Source: Leucobacter celer subsp. astrifaciens
GTDB lineage: Bacteria > Actinomycetota > Actinomycetes > Actinomycetales > Microbacteriaceae
Reading direction: 5' to 3'
Length of the DNA stretch: 64,000 nucleotides
NCBI RefSeq assembly: GCF_001273835.1
Contig: NZ_JHEI01000133.1
Span: forward strand, 304,473 to 368,472
Shown here: positions 20,204 through 29,059 of the stretch, piece after piece
How positions within the stretch are numbered: position 1 is the stretch's first letter
Layout of the letters: every line of letters begins with the position of its first letter
Made by a program: the position numbers and the translations under genes
Notes under the pieces: generated by a model
The model's database searches: none
What the model was told of the DNA's origin: nothing
What the model saw: the letters and a program-made list of their open reading frames with translations, nothing else

Positions 20204-20304
20204 GTGTGCGGGGTGACCGTCCGCCGGCTGCACCGCCCCTGTCTTGTTCCGGCCTCCGGGGAGGTGAGGTCTCCCTTCCGGGGCAGCGGCAGTAGGCTGG
20301 GGTG

Positions 20305-20823
20305 ATGAGCGAGACTTCCGCGATCCGCATCCGCAGCGCGCGCACGGTCGACGTGCCGCGCATGGTCGAGCTGATGGAGCCGCTGGTGGCGCGACGCATC
20401 CTGCTCGGCAAAGATCTGGTCGATCTCTACGCTGCGGTGCCCGAGTTTCTCGTGGCCATCGACGACGGCGACGCGGTGGTCGGATACGGTGCTGTGCACG
20501 TGATGTGGGAGCAGCTGGGAGAGGTGCGCACACTGGGGGTCTCCGAGCAGTGGCTCGGCAGGGGAGTGGGGCATCTGCTGCTCGAAGCGCTCGAGCTGCG
20601 GGCCCGCGATCTCGGACTGACGCAGCTGTTCTGCCTCACGTTCGAGACCGACTTCTTCGGGCGTCACGGCTTCGAGGAGCTGAGCGAGGACGCGGAGCTC
20701 ATCGCGGCCGACGTGTACACCGAGCTGCTGCGCTCCAACGACGAGGGCGTGGCCGAGTTCCTCGACCTCGCCCGAGTGAAGCCGAACACTCTCGGCAACA
20801 CGCGAATGCTGAAGCGGCTGTAG
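20305..20823 (+). CDS. argA: Amino-acid N-acetyltransferase (N-acetylglutamate synthase, Rv2747 type)
   Basis: 172 residues, a single GNAT domain. It would acetylate glutamate with acetyl-CoA as the first step of arginine synthesis. The pattern is very close to the short mycobacterial ArgA Rv2747 as I remember it: LGEVRTLGV, FCLTFETDFFGRHGF and the C-terminal GVAEFLDLARVKPNTLGNTRML are all shared. ATG 20305 is used; the GTG one codon earlier is an alternative. No other arg genes are nearby, which is also common for this type. Confidence 0.88.
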   Translation: MSETSAIRIRSARTVDVPRMVELMEPLVARRILLGKDLVDLYAAVPEFLVAIDDGDAVVGYGAVHVMWEQLGEVRTLGVSEQWLGRGVGHLLLEALELRARDLGLTQLFCLTFETDFFGRHGFEELSEDAELIAADVYTELLRSNDEGVAEFLDLARVKPNTLGNTRMLKRL

Positions 20824-20849
20824 CGCGGTTTCCGCGTTACCCTGACGCC

Positions 20850-21479
20850 ATGTCGACGCTGAAGGATCCCGTGGGCCCGAAGGACCGCAAGGTCTACATG
20901 CGCCGCCGCCTGCTGGTGCTCGCCGGGCTCGTCGCGGTGATCGCCGTCGTCGTGCTCGTGATCGTGAAGCCGGGGTCGGACACGTCCGTGAGGGACGTCC
21001 GCGAGGTCGAAGTGCCGAGCGATCTCGCCTCGTCGTCGACGTCGTCGGATTCCGAGGAGGAGTCGGACGACGAGATGCCCGCGTGCGCGGCGGGGCAGCT
21101 GCGCGTGACCCCGATCAGCGACAAGTCCGACTACGCGGCCGGGGAGCTGCCGCTGCTCTCCTTGAACGTTGAGAACGTCGGGAAGGAGGCGTGCGCCGCC
21201 GACCTGGGGACCGCCGGCATGGAGTTCGCCGTTTCGAGCGGCGACGATCAGGTGTGGCGATCCGCCGACTGCCAGGAGAACGCCGAGAGCCTCGCCGTGA
21301 TCCTCGAACCGGGCAAGCCGCTCGAGAGCGAGGGGATCCAGTGGGATCGCACGCGCTCCAGCCCCGAGACCTGCGACATCACGCGCGACCCGGTGGGCGC
21401 CGGCGGCGCCTCGTACCACCTGCGCGTATCCGCGGCCGAGGTCGAGGGCACCGGCACCGCACAGTTCCTGCTCTACTGA
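20850..21479 (+). CDS. Membrane-anchored extracytoplasmic protein of unknown function
   Basis: 209 residues. A basic N-terminus and one helix (about 22-42) anchor it, then a Ser/Asp/Glu-rich linker (about 55-75) leads to a small beta-rich domain with four cysteines (CAAGQLRV, EACAADLG, SADCQENAES, PETCDIT). This suggests two disulfides outside the membrane. The layout recalls DUF4232-like surface domains of actinobacteria, but the match is loose. It starts 26 bp after argA and may share its transcript. Confidence 0.75.
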   Translation: MSTLKDPVGPKDRKVYMRRRLLVLAGLVAVIAVVVLVIVKPGSDTSVRDVREVEVPSDLASSSTSSDSEEESDDEMPACAAGQLRVTPISDKSDYAAGELPLLSLNVENVGKEACAADLGTAGMEFAVSSGDDQVWRSADCQENAESLAVILEPGKPLESEGIQWDRTRSSPETCDITRDPVGAGGASYHLRVSAAEVEGTGTAQFLLY

Positions 21480-21719
21480 CGACTCGGGACGGAACATCGT
21501 CATCGATCGGGTTCGACCGCGCAGATGGCAACGCATGCGCGTTGAGATCCCGATTTCGGTCGCTCTCCCGAAAGAGAAACGACGAGCATCGGGATCTCGG
21601 CAGGGGACCTGCGCCCGCTGAGAACGGATCGGACCGGTGGGCTCGGTCCGCGCCCGCCCTGCTGCTTCTCCGTCTCGCGGGGGATCCGGAACCCGAGCTG
21701 GGCGGGTAGCCTCGATCGC

Positions 21720-21908
21720 ATGAGCGAGAACAAGAATCCACTCATGTCCGCCTCGATCGTCTGGACCGTCGCCGGGCTCCTCGTCGGCGCCGGTATCGGG
21801 GCGCTCATCGGGTCCTGGATCGGGAACACCGGCGCAGGGGCGGGTATCGGGCTCGCAGTCGGGGCCGTCGCGGGGTTCCTCGTCGGCATTCCGCGGCGAG
21901 GGCGCTGA
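21720..21908 (+). CDS. Small glycine-rich membrane protein
   Basis: 62 residues from ATG 21720. Two glycine-zipper-like helices (GLLVGAGIGALIGSWIG and GAGIGLAVGAVAGFLVG) and a basic end (PRRGR) are visible. Glycine-zipper pairs often form tight helix packing in membranes. No function is recognised. The 240-bp gap before it holds no feature I can support. Confidence 0.6.
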   Translation: MSENKNPLMSASIVWTVAGLLVGAGIGALIGSWIGNTGAGAGIGLAVGAVAGFLVGIPRRGR

Positions 21909-22012
21909 CCGGCCCTCATCACGCACCGCTCTGCAGCGATCCGAGCCCGCCGCGAGCGATATCCGTCGCGCGGCGGATGTCGCCGGCCCTTCGGACAACT
22001 AGCTTGGATGTC

Positions 22013-22180
22013 ATGACCGAGATACGGAAGAGACGCCTCAACTGGTGGGCCGGAGCGATCGCCGCCGCGATGATCTTCCCGATCGCGTGGCTCTCGTTCG
22101 ATAACATCACGTCGGCGATCATCATGGCGGGGAGCGCCGGGGTCGCGGGGCTGCTCCTGTTCCGATCGCAGGGCGACTGA
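22013..22180 (+). CDS. 55-residue two-helix membrane protein
   Basis: ATG 22013 to TGA 22178-22180. A basic start (MTEIRKRRLNWW) precedes two hydrophobic segments (about 12-26 and 31-49). A longer in-frame start at 21977 has no better ribosome site. It lies 104 bp after the glycine-rich membrane protein. Function unknown. Confidence 0.5.
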   Translation: MTEIRKRRLNWWAGAIAAAMIFPIAWLSFDNITSAIIMAGSAGVAGLLLFRSQGD

Positions 22181-22299
22181 ACAGGGTCGCTCATCGGCTC
22201 TGCTCCCCACCGCTCACGCACCGCACGAGTGGTTCGAACGCGGGATGGACGAGCGGCAGCCTGACCGCAGGGTGGGGAGGATCGACCTCGGCGGGTCGA

Positions 22300-23454
22300 T
22301 CACCGCCCGGCCGGCGGGAGCACGATCACACCTCGGTACGCCGGATCGCCCCAGCGGGTGACGAGGTCGATACCGGCGAAGGGGATCGGCAGAGCGAACG
22401 CATCCACCCAGGTCTCGCCGTTCGGGTACTGCACCCACGGGTCGGAGACGACGAGCGTGTCGTCGATGACGTCGGTGGCGAGCACCCAGTGCGGCGTGGG
22501 GTCCGAGATGAGCTCGGTGAGGTCGATGAGGAGGAGCACCTGCGCACCTCCGCGCACGAGGTCGGCGATCTCGGCGACCTCGATCCAGCGACGCTCGATG
22601 GGGAGGCCCAGCTCCTCGGCCTGCCGGAGCGATTCGAGCTGCAGGTCCGTGCGCAGCATCAGCTCGGGCTCGTTCGTCGCGTACCACTCCAGCAGGACCG
22701 GGCCCGTCGCGCTCAGGATCACGCGCGGGATCGCGGGCAGCAACCCGGACTCCGCTCCCGCCTTCGCGGTCTCGACGGCGAGGCCGACGGGCTCGCAGGC
22801 GGGCAGGTTCGTCGCACGGCGCCAGAAGGCGATCTCGGTCGCCCGGTTGGCTACGAGGTTCTGCGGGTCGAAGCTCGCGCTTCCGAGGTGCTCGAGGGCC
22901 ATGAGCGAGGAGACCGCGCCGCAGGTCACCTCCGTCGTCTGCCCGTAGTACGGGGCGAGCCGGGTGGGGCGCTCGCCGCGCCACCACGACCAGGCTGCGA
23001 CCTCGGTCGGATCGCCGGGGCGCGTGCTGGGGATCGACGGAACCGGCTGCGGCGCCGGCTCGAAGCCGAGACCGGCGAGCAGGTCGCGGCGCCGGTCGGA
23101 CAGTCGCGCGTACGCGAGGTGCTCCTCGAAGTGGACGACGACCGGGCCAGGGCCCGCCTCAGCGCCTCTCGGCGCGTCATCGCGCGCGGCGGTGACGAGC
23201 GCGGCCCAGACCGCGTCGTCCTCGGCCAGGACGTCGACGATCTTGCGGGAGGCCGTGTGCGGTCGACCGGCCGTGAGGGCGGCTCCCACCGCGGCTCCGG
23301 AGACATCCCGGGCCACGAGCAGGCGCGGGCTCCAGAAATCCCGCTCCACGCTCCACAGCGCGAGCCGCTCCGCGGGGATCCCGCTTTCGACGGGCTGCGG
23401 CGGAACCGTGCCCGCCTCGACTGCGATGGCGATCGGTTCGTGCGTCTCGGTCAT
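22300..23454 (-). CDS. C39-like cysteine peptidase with degenerate N-terminal GNAT-like region
   Basis: 384 residues. The C-terminal half is a peptidase C39-like domain with the oxyanion Gln172 and nucleophile Cys178 (YYGQTTEVTCGA), His322 (PHWVLATDV) and Asp338 (VSDPW) in the correct order. Residues about 35-135 look like an acetyltransferase-type fold lacking an obvious acetyl-CoA loop. There is no signal peptide, so it is cytoplasmic. Its ATG overlaps the stop of the peptide-importer ATPase gene (ATGA), so it should act on imported peptides. A separate 840-codon frame over this region is shadow. Confidence 0.85.
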   Translation of the reverse strand: MTETHEPIAIAVEAGTVPPQPVESGIPAERLALWSVERDFWSPRLLVARDVSGAAVGAALTAGRPHTASRKIVDVLAEDDAVWAALVTAARDDAPRGAEAGPGPVVVHFEEHLAYARLSDRRRDLLAGLGFEPAPQPVPSIPSTRPGDPTEVAAWSWWRGERPTRLAPYYGQTTEVTCGAVSSLMALEHLGSASFDPQNLVANRATEIAFWRRATNLPACEPVGLAVETAKAGAESGLLPAIPRVILSATGPVLLEWYATNEPELMLRTDLQLESLRQAEELGLPIERRWIEVAEIADLVRGGAQVLLLIDLTELISDPTPHWVLATDVIDDTLVVSDPWVQYPNGETWVDAFALPIPFAGIDLVTRWGDPAYRGVIVLPPAGR

Positions 23455-25073
23455 GCGTGTCCCTCCTGGACGGGTGCAGGTGCGGGTGCCGGTGCGTCCG
23501 AGTCGCCGGCGCGCCGCAGGCTGTCCTGCTGCGCCGCGGAGACCAGCAGCCGCGTGTACTCGTGGGTCGGCTCGCGCAGGATCCGGGTCGTCTCCCCGCG
23601 CTCCACGATCTCGCCGCGGCGCAGCACGACCACACGATCCGCGATGCGTGCGACGACGCCGAGATCGTGCGTGATGAACAGCATCGCGAGGCCGAGCTCG
23701 TCGCGCAGCCGGGCGAGCAGATCGAGGATCTGGGCCTGCACGGAGACGTCGAGGGCCGACACGCTCTCGTCGCAGATGAGTACCTGGGGGTTGGGTGCGA
23801 GCGCACGGGCGATCGCGACGCGCTGGCGCTGGCCCCCGGAGAGCTGCGAGGGGCGCCGCTCGGCGAGCGCCGGGTCGAGTTCGACGAGATCCAGCAGCTC
23901 CGTCACCGTGTGCTCGCGGGAGCCGCCCGCGCGCAGCGCCTCCTCGAGCGACTGGCGGATCGTGAACGACGGGTTCAGCGTGGAGTAGGGATCCTGGAAG
24001 ACGATCTGGATCTCTTGCGGGCGCCGCCCGCGTCGGCCGGCGGGCAGCTGCCTGCCGTCGAGGATCACACGCCCGGCATCGGGGATCTCGAGACCGGCGA
24101 TGAGCCTGGCGAGGGTCGACTTGCCGGATCCGGACTCGCCGACGATCGCGAGCACCTCGCCCGCCGCGACGTCGACGGAGGCGTCGGTGAGGGCCGCGGC
24201 GGCGCCGAACGACTTCGACAGCCCCTCTGCGACGAGCACCGGCGGCCCGCCCGTCGCGGAGGCGGGCACGGCGTCGCCGACCGAGGGATTCGCCTCGATG
24301 AGTGCGCGCGTGTAGGGGTGCTGCGGCGAACGGAGCACCTGCGCGGTCTCCCCGCGCTCGACGACCTCGCCGTTCCGCATCACGAGCACCCGGTCGGCAC
24401 GGCCCTCGATCACACCGAGATCGTGGCTGATCAGGATGAGGCCCATGCGGTGGGTCGCTTGCAGCCCTCGAAGCAGATCGAGCACCTCGCCCTGCGTGCT
24501 CGCGTCGAGCGCGGTGGTCGGCTCGTCGGCGATCAGCAGCCTCGGCTCGGCCGCGAGCGCCGCCGCGATGGCCACTCGCTGCCGCATACCGCCGGAGAGC
24601 TCGGAGGGGAACTGCCGGGCCACCCGTGCGGGCAGCTGCACCTCGGCCAGGCGGCGCTCCACCTCGGCGCGGAGCGGCCCGCGAGCCGCTGCGCCGCCCT
24701 CGGCTCTGATGCGCGCCTCGATGGTGAGGGCGATCTGCTCGCCGCAGCGCAGCACGGGGCTCAGGCTGGTGAACGGATCCTGCAGCAGCAGCACGGCGCG
24801 CCGACCGCGCACCCGCGCCCACGTGCTGTCCGAACTCGAGGCGAGATCGTAGCGATAGCCGTCGATCTCGGCCTCGCCCGAAGCGTGCACCCCGCGGGGC
24901 AGGAGCCCGGTGATGGCGCGGGCCGTCATCGACTTGCCCGATCCGGACTCCCCGATGATCGCGAGCATCTCGCCGGGCACCACCGCGAGATCCAGCGGGG
25001 CGACGATGTCGTGCCCCGCGCTCGCCACGCGCAGGCCGGTGACGCGGGTTCCCCGCGACTCGGTCGTGCTCAT
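23451..25073 (-). CDS. Oligopeptide/dipeptide ABC importer ATPase, fused DppD-DppF
   Basis: 540 residues with two complete ATPase halves: Walker A GESGSGKS at 41-48 and again near 320, each with an LSGG(M/Q)RQRVAIA signature and a Walker B. Two-domain fusions of DppD and DppF are common in actinobacteria. It drives the importer formed with the two permeases encoded upstream. The start overlaps the DppC stop by 4 nt. Confidence 0.93.
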   Translation of the reverse strand: MSTTESRGTRVTGLRVASAGHDIVAPLDLAVVPGEMLAIIGESGSGKSMTARAITGLLPRGVHASGEAEIDGYRYDLASSSDSTWARVRGRRAVLLLQDPFTSLSPVLRCGEQIALTIEARIRAEGGAAARGPLRAEVERRLAEVQLPARVARQFPSELSGGMRQRVAIAAALAAEPRLLIADEPTTALDASTQGEVLDLLRGLQATHRMGLILISHDLGVIEGRADRVLVMRNGEVVERGETAQVLRSPQHPYTRALIEANPSVGDAVPASATGGPPVLVAEGLSKSFGAAAALTDASVDVAAGEVLAIVGESGSGKSTLARLIAGLEIPDAGRVILDGRQLPAGRRGRRPQEIQIVFQDPYSTLNPSFTIRQSLEEALRAGGSREHTVTELLDLVELDPALAERRPSQLSGGQRQRVAIARALAPNPQVLICDESVSALDVSVQAQILDLLARLRDELGLAMLFITHDLGVVARIADRVVVLRRGEIVERGETTRILREPTHEYTRLLVSAAQQDSLRRAGDSDAPAPAPAPVQEGHA

Positions 25074-25936
25074 TGCATCCCCCGTTCCCGAAGCCGCTCG
25101 CCCAGGTGGTCGCCGAGCACGTTGATGGCCATGGCGACGAGCACGATGAGGATCGCCGGGACGAGGAGCATCGCCGGGTTGTCGCCGATGACGCCCCGTC
25201 CGTCCGTGATCTGGCGCCCCCAGTCGGCGGTGCCCGGGGCGACCCCGATGCCGAGGAACGACAGTGAGGAGAGCGTGACGAGGGCGATCGCGAGGTTGAG
25301 CATGAAGTTCGTCATGATGAGCGGCCAGACGTTCGGCACGATGTGCCGGTACATGATCCGCGCGGGGGAGAGCGAGAGCATCTGGGCCGCCTCGACGTAC
25401 GGCCGCGGGGCCTGCTCGGTGACCCCGGCGCGGATGATGCGGATGTCGGACGGGCAGAAGAGGGCGATGAGCATCAGCACCGTCACCCAGTAGCCGGCGC
25501 CGAAGATTCCCGCGACGACGATCGCGACGAGCATCACCGGCAGGGACAGGAGGATGTCGACAACACGGCCCACCACCCAGTCGACGGGGCCGCGCAGGTA
25601 GCCGGCGAGCGTGCCGATCACGACGGCGAGCAGCATGGATCCCGACGCGATGACGAGGGGGCCGGCCACTGCCGATCCGGTGCCGGCGACGGTCAGCAGG
25701 AGGACGTCGCGCCCCAGTTCATCGGTGCCGAGGAGGTGACCGGGGGAGCCGGGCGGCAGGAGCGAATCGAGAATGCTCTGCTTCGAGGCGGCACGGGTGA
25801 GGAACGGCGATGTGGCGGCTGCGATCGCGACCAGGATCAGGAAGACGGCGGAGACGATGACGCTCCAGTCCCGCGGCCGCCCCGGCGCGAGCTGCACGCC
25901 GCTGACCAGGGAGATCTGAGTGGTGCGCGGCGTCAT
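25070..25936 (-). CDS. Oligopeptide ABC importer permease, DppC type
   Basis: 288 residues with about six membrane helices and the N-terminal DppC/OppC segment. The family loop LLGTDELGRDVLLLTVAGTG follows the first helix, and the coupling loop YVEAAQMLSLSPARIMYRHI is intact. It pairs with the DppB-type permease. Both gene ends overlap their neighbours by 4 nt. Confidence 0.93.
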   Translation of the reverse strand: MTPRTTQISLVSGVQLAPGRPRDWSVIVSAVFLILVAIAAATSPFLTRAASKQSILDSLLPPGSPGHLLGTDELGRDVLLLTVAGTGSAVAGPLVIASGSMLLAVVIGTLAGYLRGPVDWVVGRVVDILLSLPVMLVAIVVAGIFGAGYWVTVLMLIALFCPSDIRIIRAGVTEQAPRPYVEAAQMLSLSPARIMYRHIVPNVWPLIMTNFMLNLAIALVTLSSLSFLGIGVAPGTADWGRQITDGRGVIGDNPAMLLVPAILIVLVAMAINVLGDHLGERLRERGMQ

Positions 25937-26919
25937 GCGGCCAGCTCCCTCGCTCGGACGCGCGGGTCGAGCAGCAGGTAGCTCAGATCCACGACGATGG
26001 TGATGATCGCGATCGCCGTCGCCACGAGCAGCGTGATCGCCTGCACGACGGGGAGATCCTTGAACAGCACCGCCTCCTCGAGCAATTGCCCGATTCCCGG
26101 CAGTGCGAACACGGTCTCGACGATGATGGTGCCGCCGATGATGAAGGTGAGGATCAGCCCGGCGCTCGTGACGATCGGGATGAGCGCGCTGCGCAGCGCG
26201 ATCCTGCGGACGACCCGCTCCGGAATGCCGCGGGCTCTGGCGAAGGTGATGGAGTCGCTCTCGAATTCGCGGAGCACCGCGGCGCGCGTCATCCGCATCA
26301 GGATCGCGCCGATGCCCGCGGCGAGCACGGCGGCGGGGAGGAACAGGTGCCAGAGACGGTCGAGCCCACCGGTTCCGGCACCGTACGCCGGGAAGACGGG
26401 GATGAGGATCGCGAAGAGGGTGATGGACAGGATTGCGAGGGCGAAGCTCGGAGCCGAGAGCCCGAAGAGCGCGGTCGCGCTCGCCACCCGGTCGATCCGC
26501 TTGCCGTTGCGCGCGGCGCTCAGGATGCCGAGCGGCACCGCGGTGACGACGGCGAGCAGGAACGACAGGCCGATGAGCAGGGACGTGACGCCGAGGCGGC
26601 TGGCGATGACCGCGGTCACGGGCTGCTGCAGCCGGATGGAGGTGCCGAAGTCGCCCCGCAGCGCGGAGAGGAGCCAGTCGGCGTAGCGGACCAGGAAGGG
26701 ATCGTCGAGGCGGTACTGCGCCCGGACCGCGGCGACGGCCTCGGGCGTGCTCGGCCGGTTGCCGAGCAGGTTCTTCACGAGGTCGCCCGGGGCCAGGTAG
26801 AGCAGGGTGAACGTGAGGAAGGAGAGCACGAGCAGGATGAGCGCGACGCCCGCGATGCGGAGCGCGATCGTGCGCGCGAGGCGGGATCCCGCGCTGCGGG
26901 GGCGAGTGATGCGGCTCAT
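25933..26919 (-). CDS. Oligopeptide ABC importer permease, DppB type
   Basis: 328 residues with six helices, the N-terminal LLYLAPGDLVKNLLG block of DppB/OppB proteins, and the coupling loop ITFARARGIPERVVRRIALR near residue 220. It is the second gene of the importer operon, 64 bp after the binding-protein gene, with a hairpin in between. Confidence 0.93.
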   Translation of the reverse strand: MSRITRPRSAGSRLARTIALRIAGVALILLVLSFLTFTLLYLAPGDLVKNLLGNRPSTPEAVAAVRAQYRLDDPFLVRYADWLLSALRGDFGTSIRLQQPVTAVIASRLGVTSLLIGLSFLLAVVTAVPLGILSAARNGKRIDRVASATALFGLSAPSFALAILSITLFAILIPVFPAYGAGTGGLDRLWHLFLPAAVLAAGIGAILMRMTRAAVLREFESDSITFARARGIPERVVRRIALRSALIPIVTSAGLILTFIIGGTIIVETVFALPGIGQLLEEAVLFKDLPVVQAITLLVATAIAIITIVVDLSYLLLDPRVRARELAA

Positions 26920-26942
26920 CGCGGAACCACCTTCCTGGGGAG

Positions 26943-26973
26943 CGGGGTGCGGCCCGGCGGGAGCCGCACCCCG
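26943..26973 (-). promoter_or_regulatory. Intercistronic hairpin between binding-protein and permease genes
   Basis: A perfect 11-bp GC stem (26943-26953 with 26963-26973) and a 9-nt loop with no T-tract. Such elements between binding-protein and permease genes typically stabilise the upstream message or cause partial termination, so that the binding protein is made in excess. Confidence 0.6.
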
Positions 26974-26983
26974 GAGCGGGCTG

Positions 26984-28603
26984 CTACTCCGTCTCGGCTG
27001 CGAAGAGGTTGGCGCCCCAGACCGTGGTGAAGGTGTAGGGGCTGTAGTCGGTCACGCCGACGGTGTTGGAGAAGGCCGTCACGGACTTGCCCCACCAGAT
27101 CGGCGCGTTCACGACCTCTTCGGCGCCCAGCGTCTCGAGCTCGAGCAGCTTCGCCGCGCGCTCCGACGGGTCCGTGAGCGCGTTGGCCTCGGTGATGAGC
27201 TCGGCAGCGGCGTCGCTCTCGAAGCCGTTGGGGTTGCCGGGTCCGAGCAGGTAGCTGTTGACCTCGGCCGGGTCGCCCGTGGTCGAGAAGTACCACATGA
27301 AGCCGAGCCCGTGCTCGCCGTCGCCGATGGTGGCGAGCCACTCCTCGATCGGCACCTCGCGCACACGCACGTCGAGGCCGATCTCCTTCAGGCTCTCGGC
27401 GATGGCCTGCGCGGCGATCCCCAGCTGCGGGCCGGTGTTGGGGTAGGTGAGCTCGGTCTCGAGCCCCTCTGCGTCGGTGCCGGCGATGGCCTGCTTCGCC
27501 GCTTCGATGTCGTAGTCGTACTGGGGGATCCCGGCGAGCGCGGTGCGGGCCGCCTCGGCGTCGTAGGCCGTGGCGAGCGATTCGGGGGTCATGATCGCGG
27601 TCGCCTTCTCGCCGTAGCCGCGGAGCAGCTTCTCGACGATGGCCTCCCGGTCGATGCTGTGCGCGATCGCGGTGCGCACGTCGACGTCGTCGAACGGCGC
27701 GACGTTCTGATCGAACAGCAGCCCCACGTACGAGAGGTCGTTCATCGATTCGACGCGCATGTCGCCGATCTTGCCCCACTCCTGGGCCTGGCTGATCGGC
27801 ACGTTGAACGCGATGTCGATATCGCCCTTCTGCGCCGCGGCCAGCCGCGTGCTCGCGTCGGGGATGAAGTTCACCCGGATGGACTGGGCCTTCGGCACGC
27901 CGCCCCACCAGGTGTCCACCCGCTCCAGCAGCACGTGCGAATCGGGCTGGAACTCCGTCACCCGGTAGGGGCCGGTTCCCAGGAGCAGCGAGTCGCTCGT
28001 GCCGATGTTGCCGCCGTGCTCCTCCCAGTACTTCTGCTGCGTGACCACGACCGCGCCCGCGCTCGAGAGGCCGACGAGGAACGTTGCATCGGGCGTCTTG
28101 CTCGTCACCGTCACCTCGCGCTCGCCGGTCTGCTCCACCGAGTCGAGGTTCATCAGGTAGTAGTAGGTGCCGGGGGAGGACTCGGGATCGACCGCGCGCT
28201 CGATGCTGAAGACCACGTCCTGCGCGGTCACGGGATCGCCGTTCTGGAAGCGGGCGTCTTCGCGGAGGGTGAAGACGTATGTCGTGTCGTCGGGCGTCTC
28301 CCAGGACTCGGCGAGTGCGGGGACGATCTGACCGTCGGGATCCTGGCCGACGAGGCCCTCCTGCACCGTCGCGGCGAGGTTGTAGTTGAGGATGCCGCTC
28401 TCCTGGCCGATGTAGAGGTTGGCGAGCGAGCCGGGGAAGGCGACCGTGACCTGCTCGATCTCCTGGCCCGTGTCGACGAGCGAGACCTCGGGCTGCTCGG
28501 GGGCTTCGGAGGATCCCGCGCACCCCGCCAGTACGAGTGCGAGTGAGGCGACTGCGGCGGCGGCGAGATGCCTCTTCCGCGATCGAGGGGTTCTGGGCTG
28601 CAT
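26984..28603 (-). CDS. Peptide ABC importer substrate-binding lipoprotein (SBP family 5)
   Basis: 539 residues from ATG 28603, 10 nt after GGAG. A lipobox (LAGC, Cys28) follows a basic signal peptide. The rest is a DppA/OppA-like family 5 binding protein, with FTLREDARFQNGDPVTAQDV near residue 110. It captures peptides or peptide-like solutes outside the membrane. A longer frame reaching 29014 runs into the divergent promoter region and is rejected as the start. Confidence 0.92.
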   Translation of the reverse strand: MQPRTPRSRKRHLAAAAVASLALVLAGCAGSSEAPEQPEVSLVDTGQEIEQVTVAFPGSLANLYIGQESGILNYNLAATVQEGLVGQDPDGQIVPALAESWETPDDTTYVFTLREDARFQNGDPVTAQDVVFSIERAVDPESSPGTYYYLMNLDSVEQTGEREVTVTSKTPDATFLVGLSSAGAVVVTQQKYWEEHGGNIGTSDSLLLGTGPYRVTEFQPDSHVLLERVDTWWGGVPKAQSIRVNFIPDASTRLAAAQKGDIDIAFNVPISQAQEWGKIGDMRVESMNDLSYVGLLFDQNVAPFDDVDVRTAIAHSIDREAIVEKLLRGYGEKATAIMTPESLATAYDAEAARTALAGIPQYDYDIEAAKQAIAGTDAEGLETELTYPNTGPQLGIAAQAIAESLKEIGLDVRVREVPIEEWLATIGDGEHGLGFMWYFSTTGDPAEVNSYLLGPGNPNGFESDAAAELITEANALTDPSERAAKLLELETLGAEEVVNAPIWWGKSVTAFSNTVGVTDYSPYTFTTVWGANLFAAETE

Positions 28604-29059
28604 GGTGGGGTCGCTCCTTCGCGTGTGCTGCCTGTGGACCTGCTCCGCCCGGCTCCGGGCTCGACGGGCGAGGGCGCGAGTCGGGCGGTGAGTGCGGGCC
28701 TCGCCGGGAGGGCGGTCGCCGCTGTGGCCAGAGTAGTACAGGCTTACGTTACGAATGTATTTCATTGCGCCGTGCTGCGCGGACGGCCCCTCCCCGCGAG
28801 CGGCGACCGGTTCGGGGAGGCCGGAGCCCCCTGCGAGACGTGCGCTGGGGGTGCGGGCCAGCGCCGCCGGAGCTGGGCGCCGCCGGAGGACCGCCACCGG
28901 ATCCCTCACGGTCGTGCCGACCGCCTCAAAGCAAAACGCACAGCACCCCAGCGGAAACGCCGGACTGGACCACCCGCGATCGCCATACGATGAGCGGGAA
29001 CAGCGCGGCAGCATCGGTCTGCCCGCGGGCGCAGGCCCGCCGCGAACGAAGGAGGGGGC
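28604..29059. promoter_or_regulatory. Divergent promoter region between the peptide importer and the C-S lyase gene
   Basis: 456 bp without a gene. The only AT-rich stretch, 28733-28767, contains ttacgttacgaatgta. Its ends tac...gta (28745-28759) make a T-N-A dyad of the LysR-box kind, about 140 bp from the importer start and 300 bp from the lyase start. The LysR gene downstream (30263) is the obvious candidate to bind it. I see no other feature. Confidence 0.35.

Noticed and set aside
22300..24822. One 840-codon minus-strand protein joining ATPase-region sequence to the C39-like peptidase
   Set aside because: The N-terminal part is out of frame with the real ATPase; only the part from the ATG at 23454 is a real protein.
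26943..26973. Full terminator between binding-protein and permease genes
   Set aside because: No T-tract on the minus strand follows the stem, so partial termination or message stabilisation is the safer reading.
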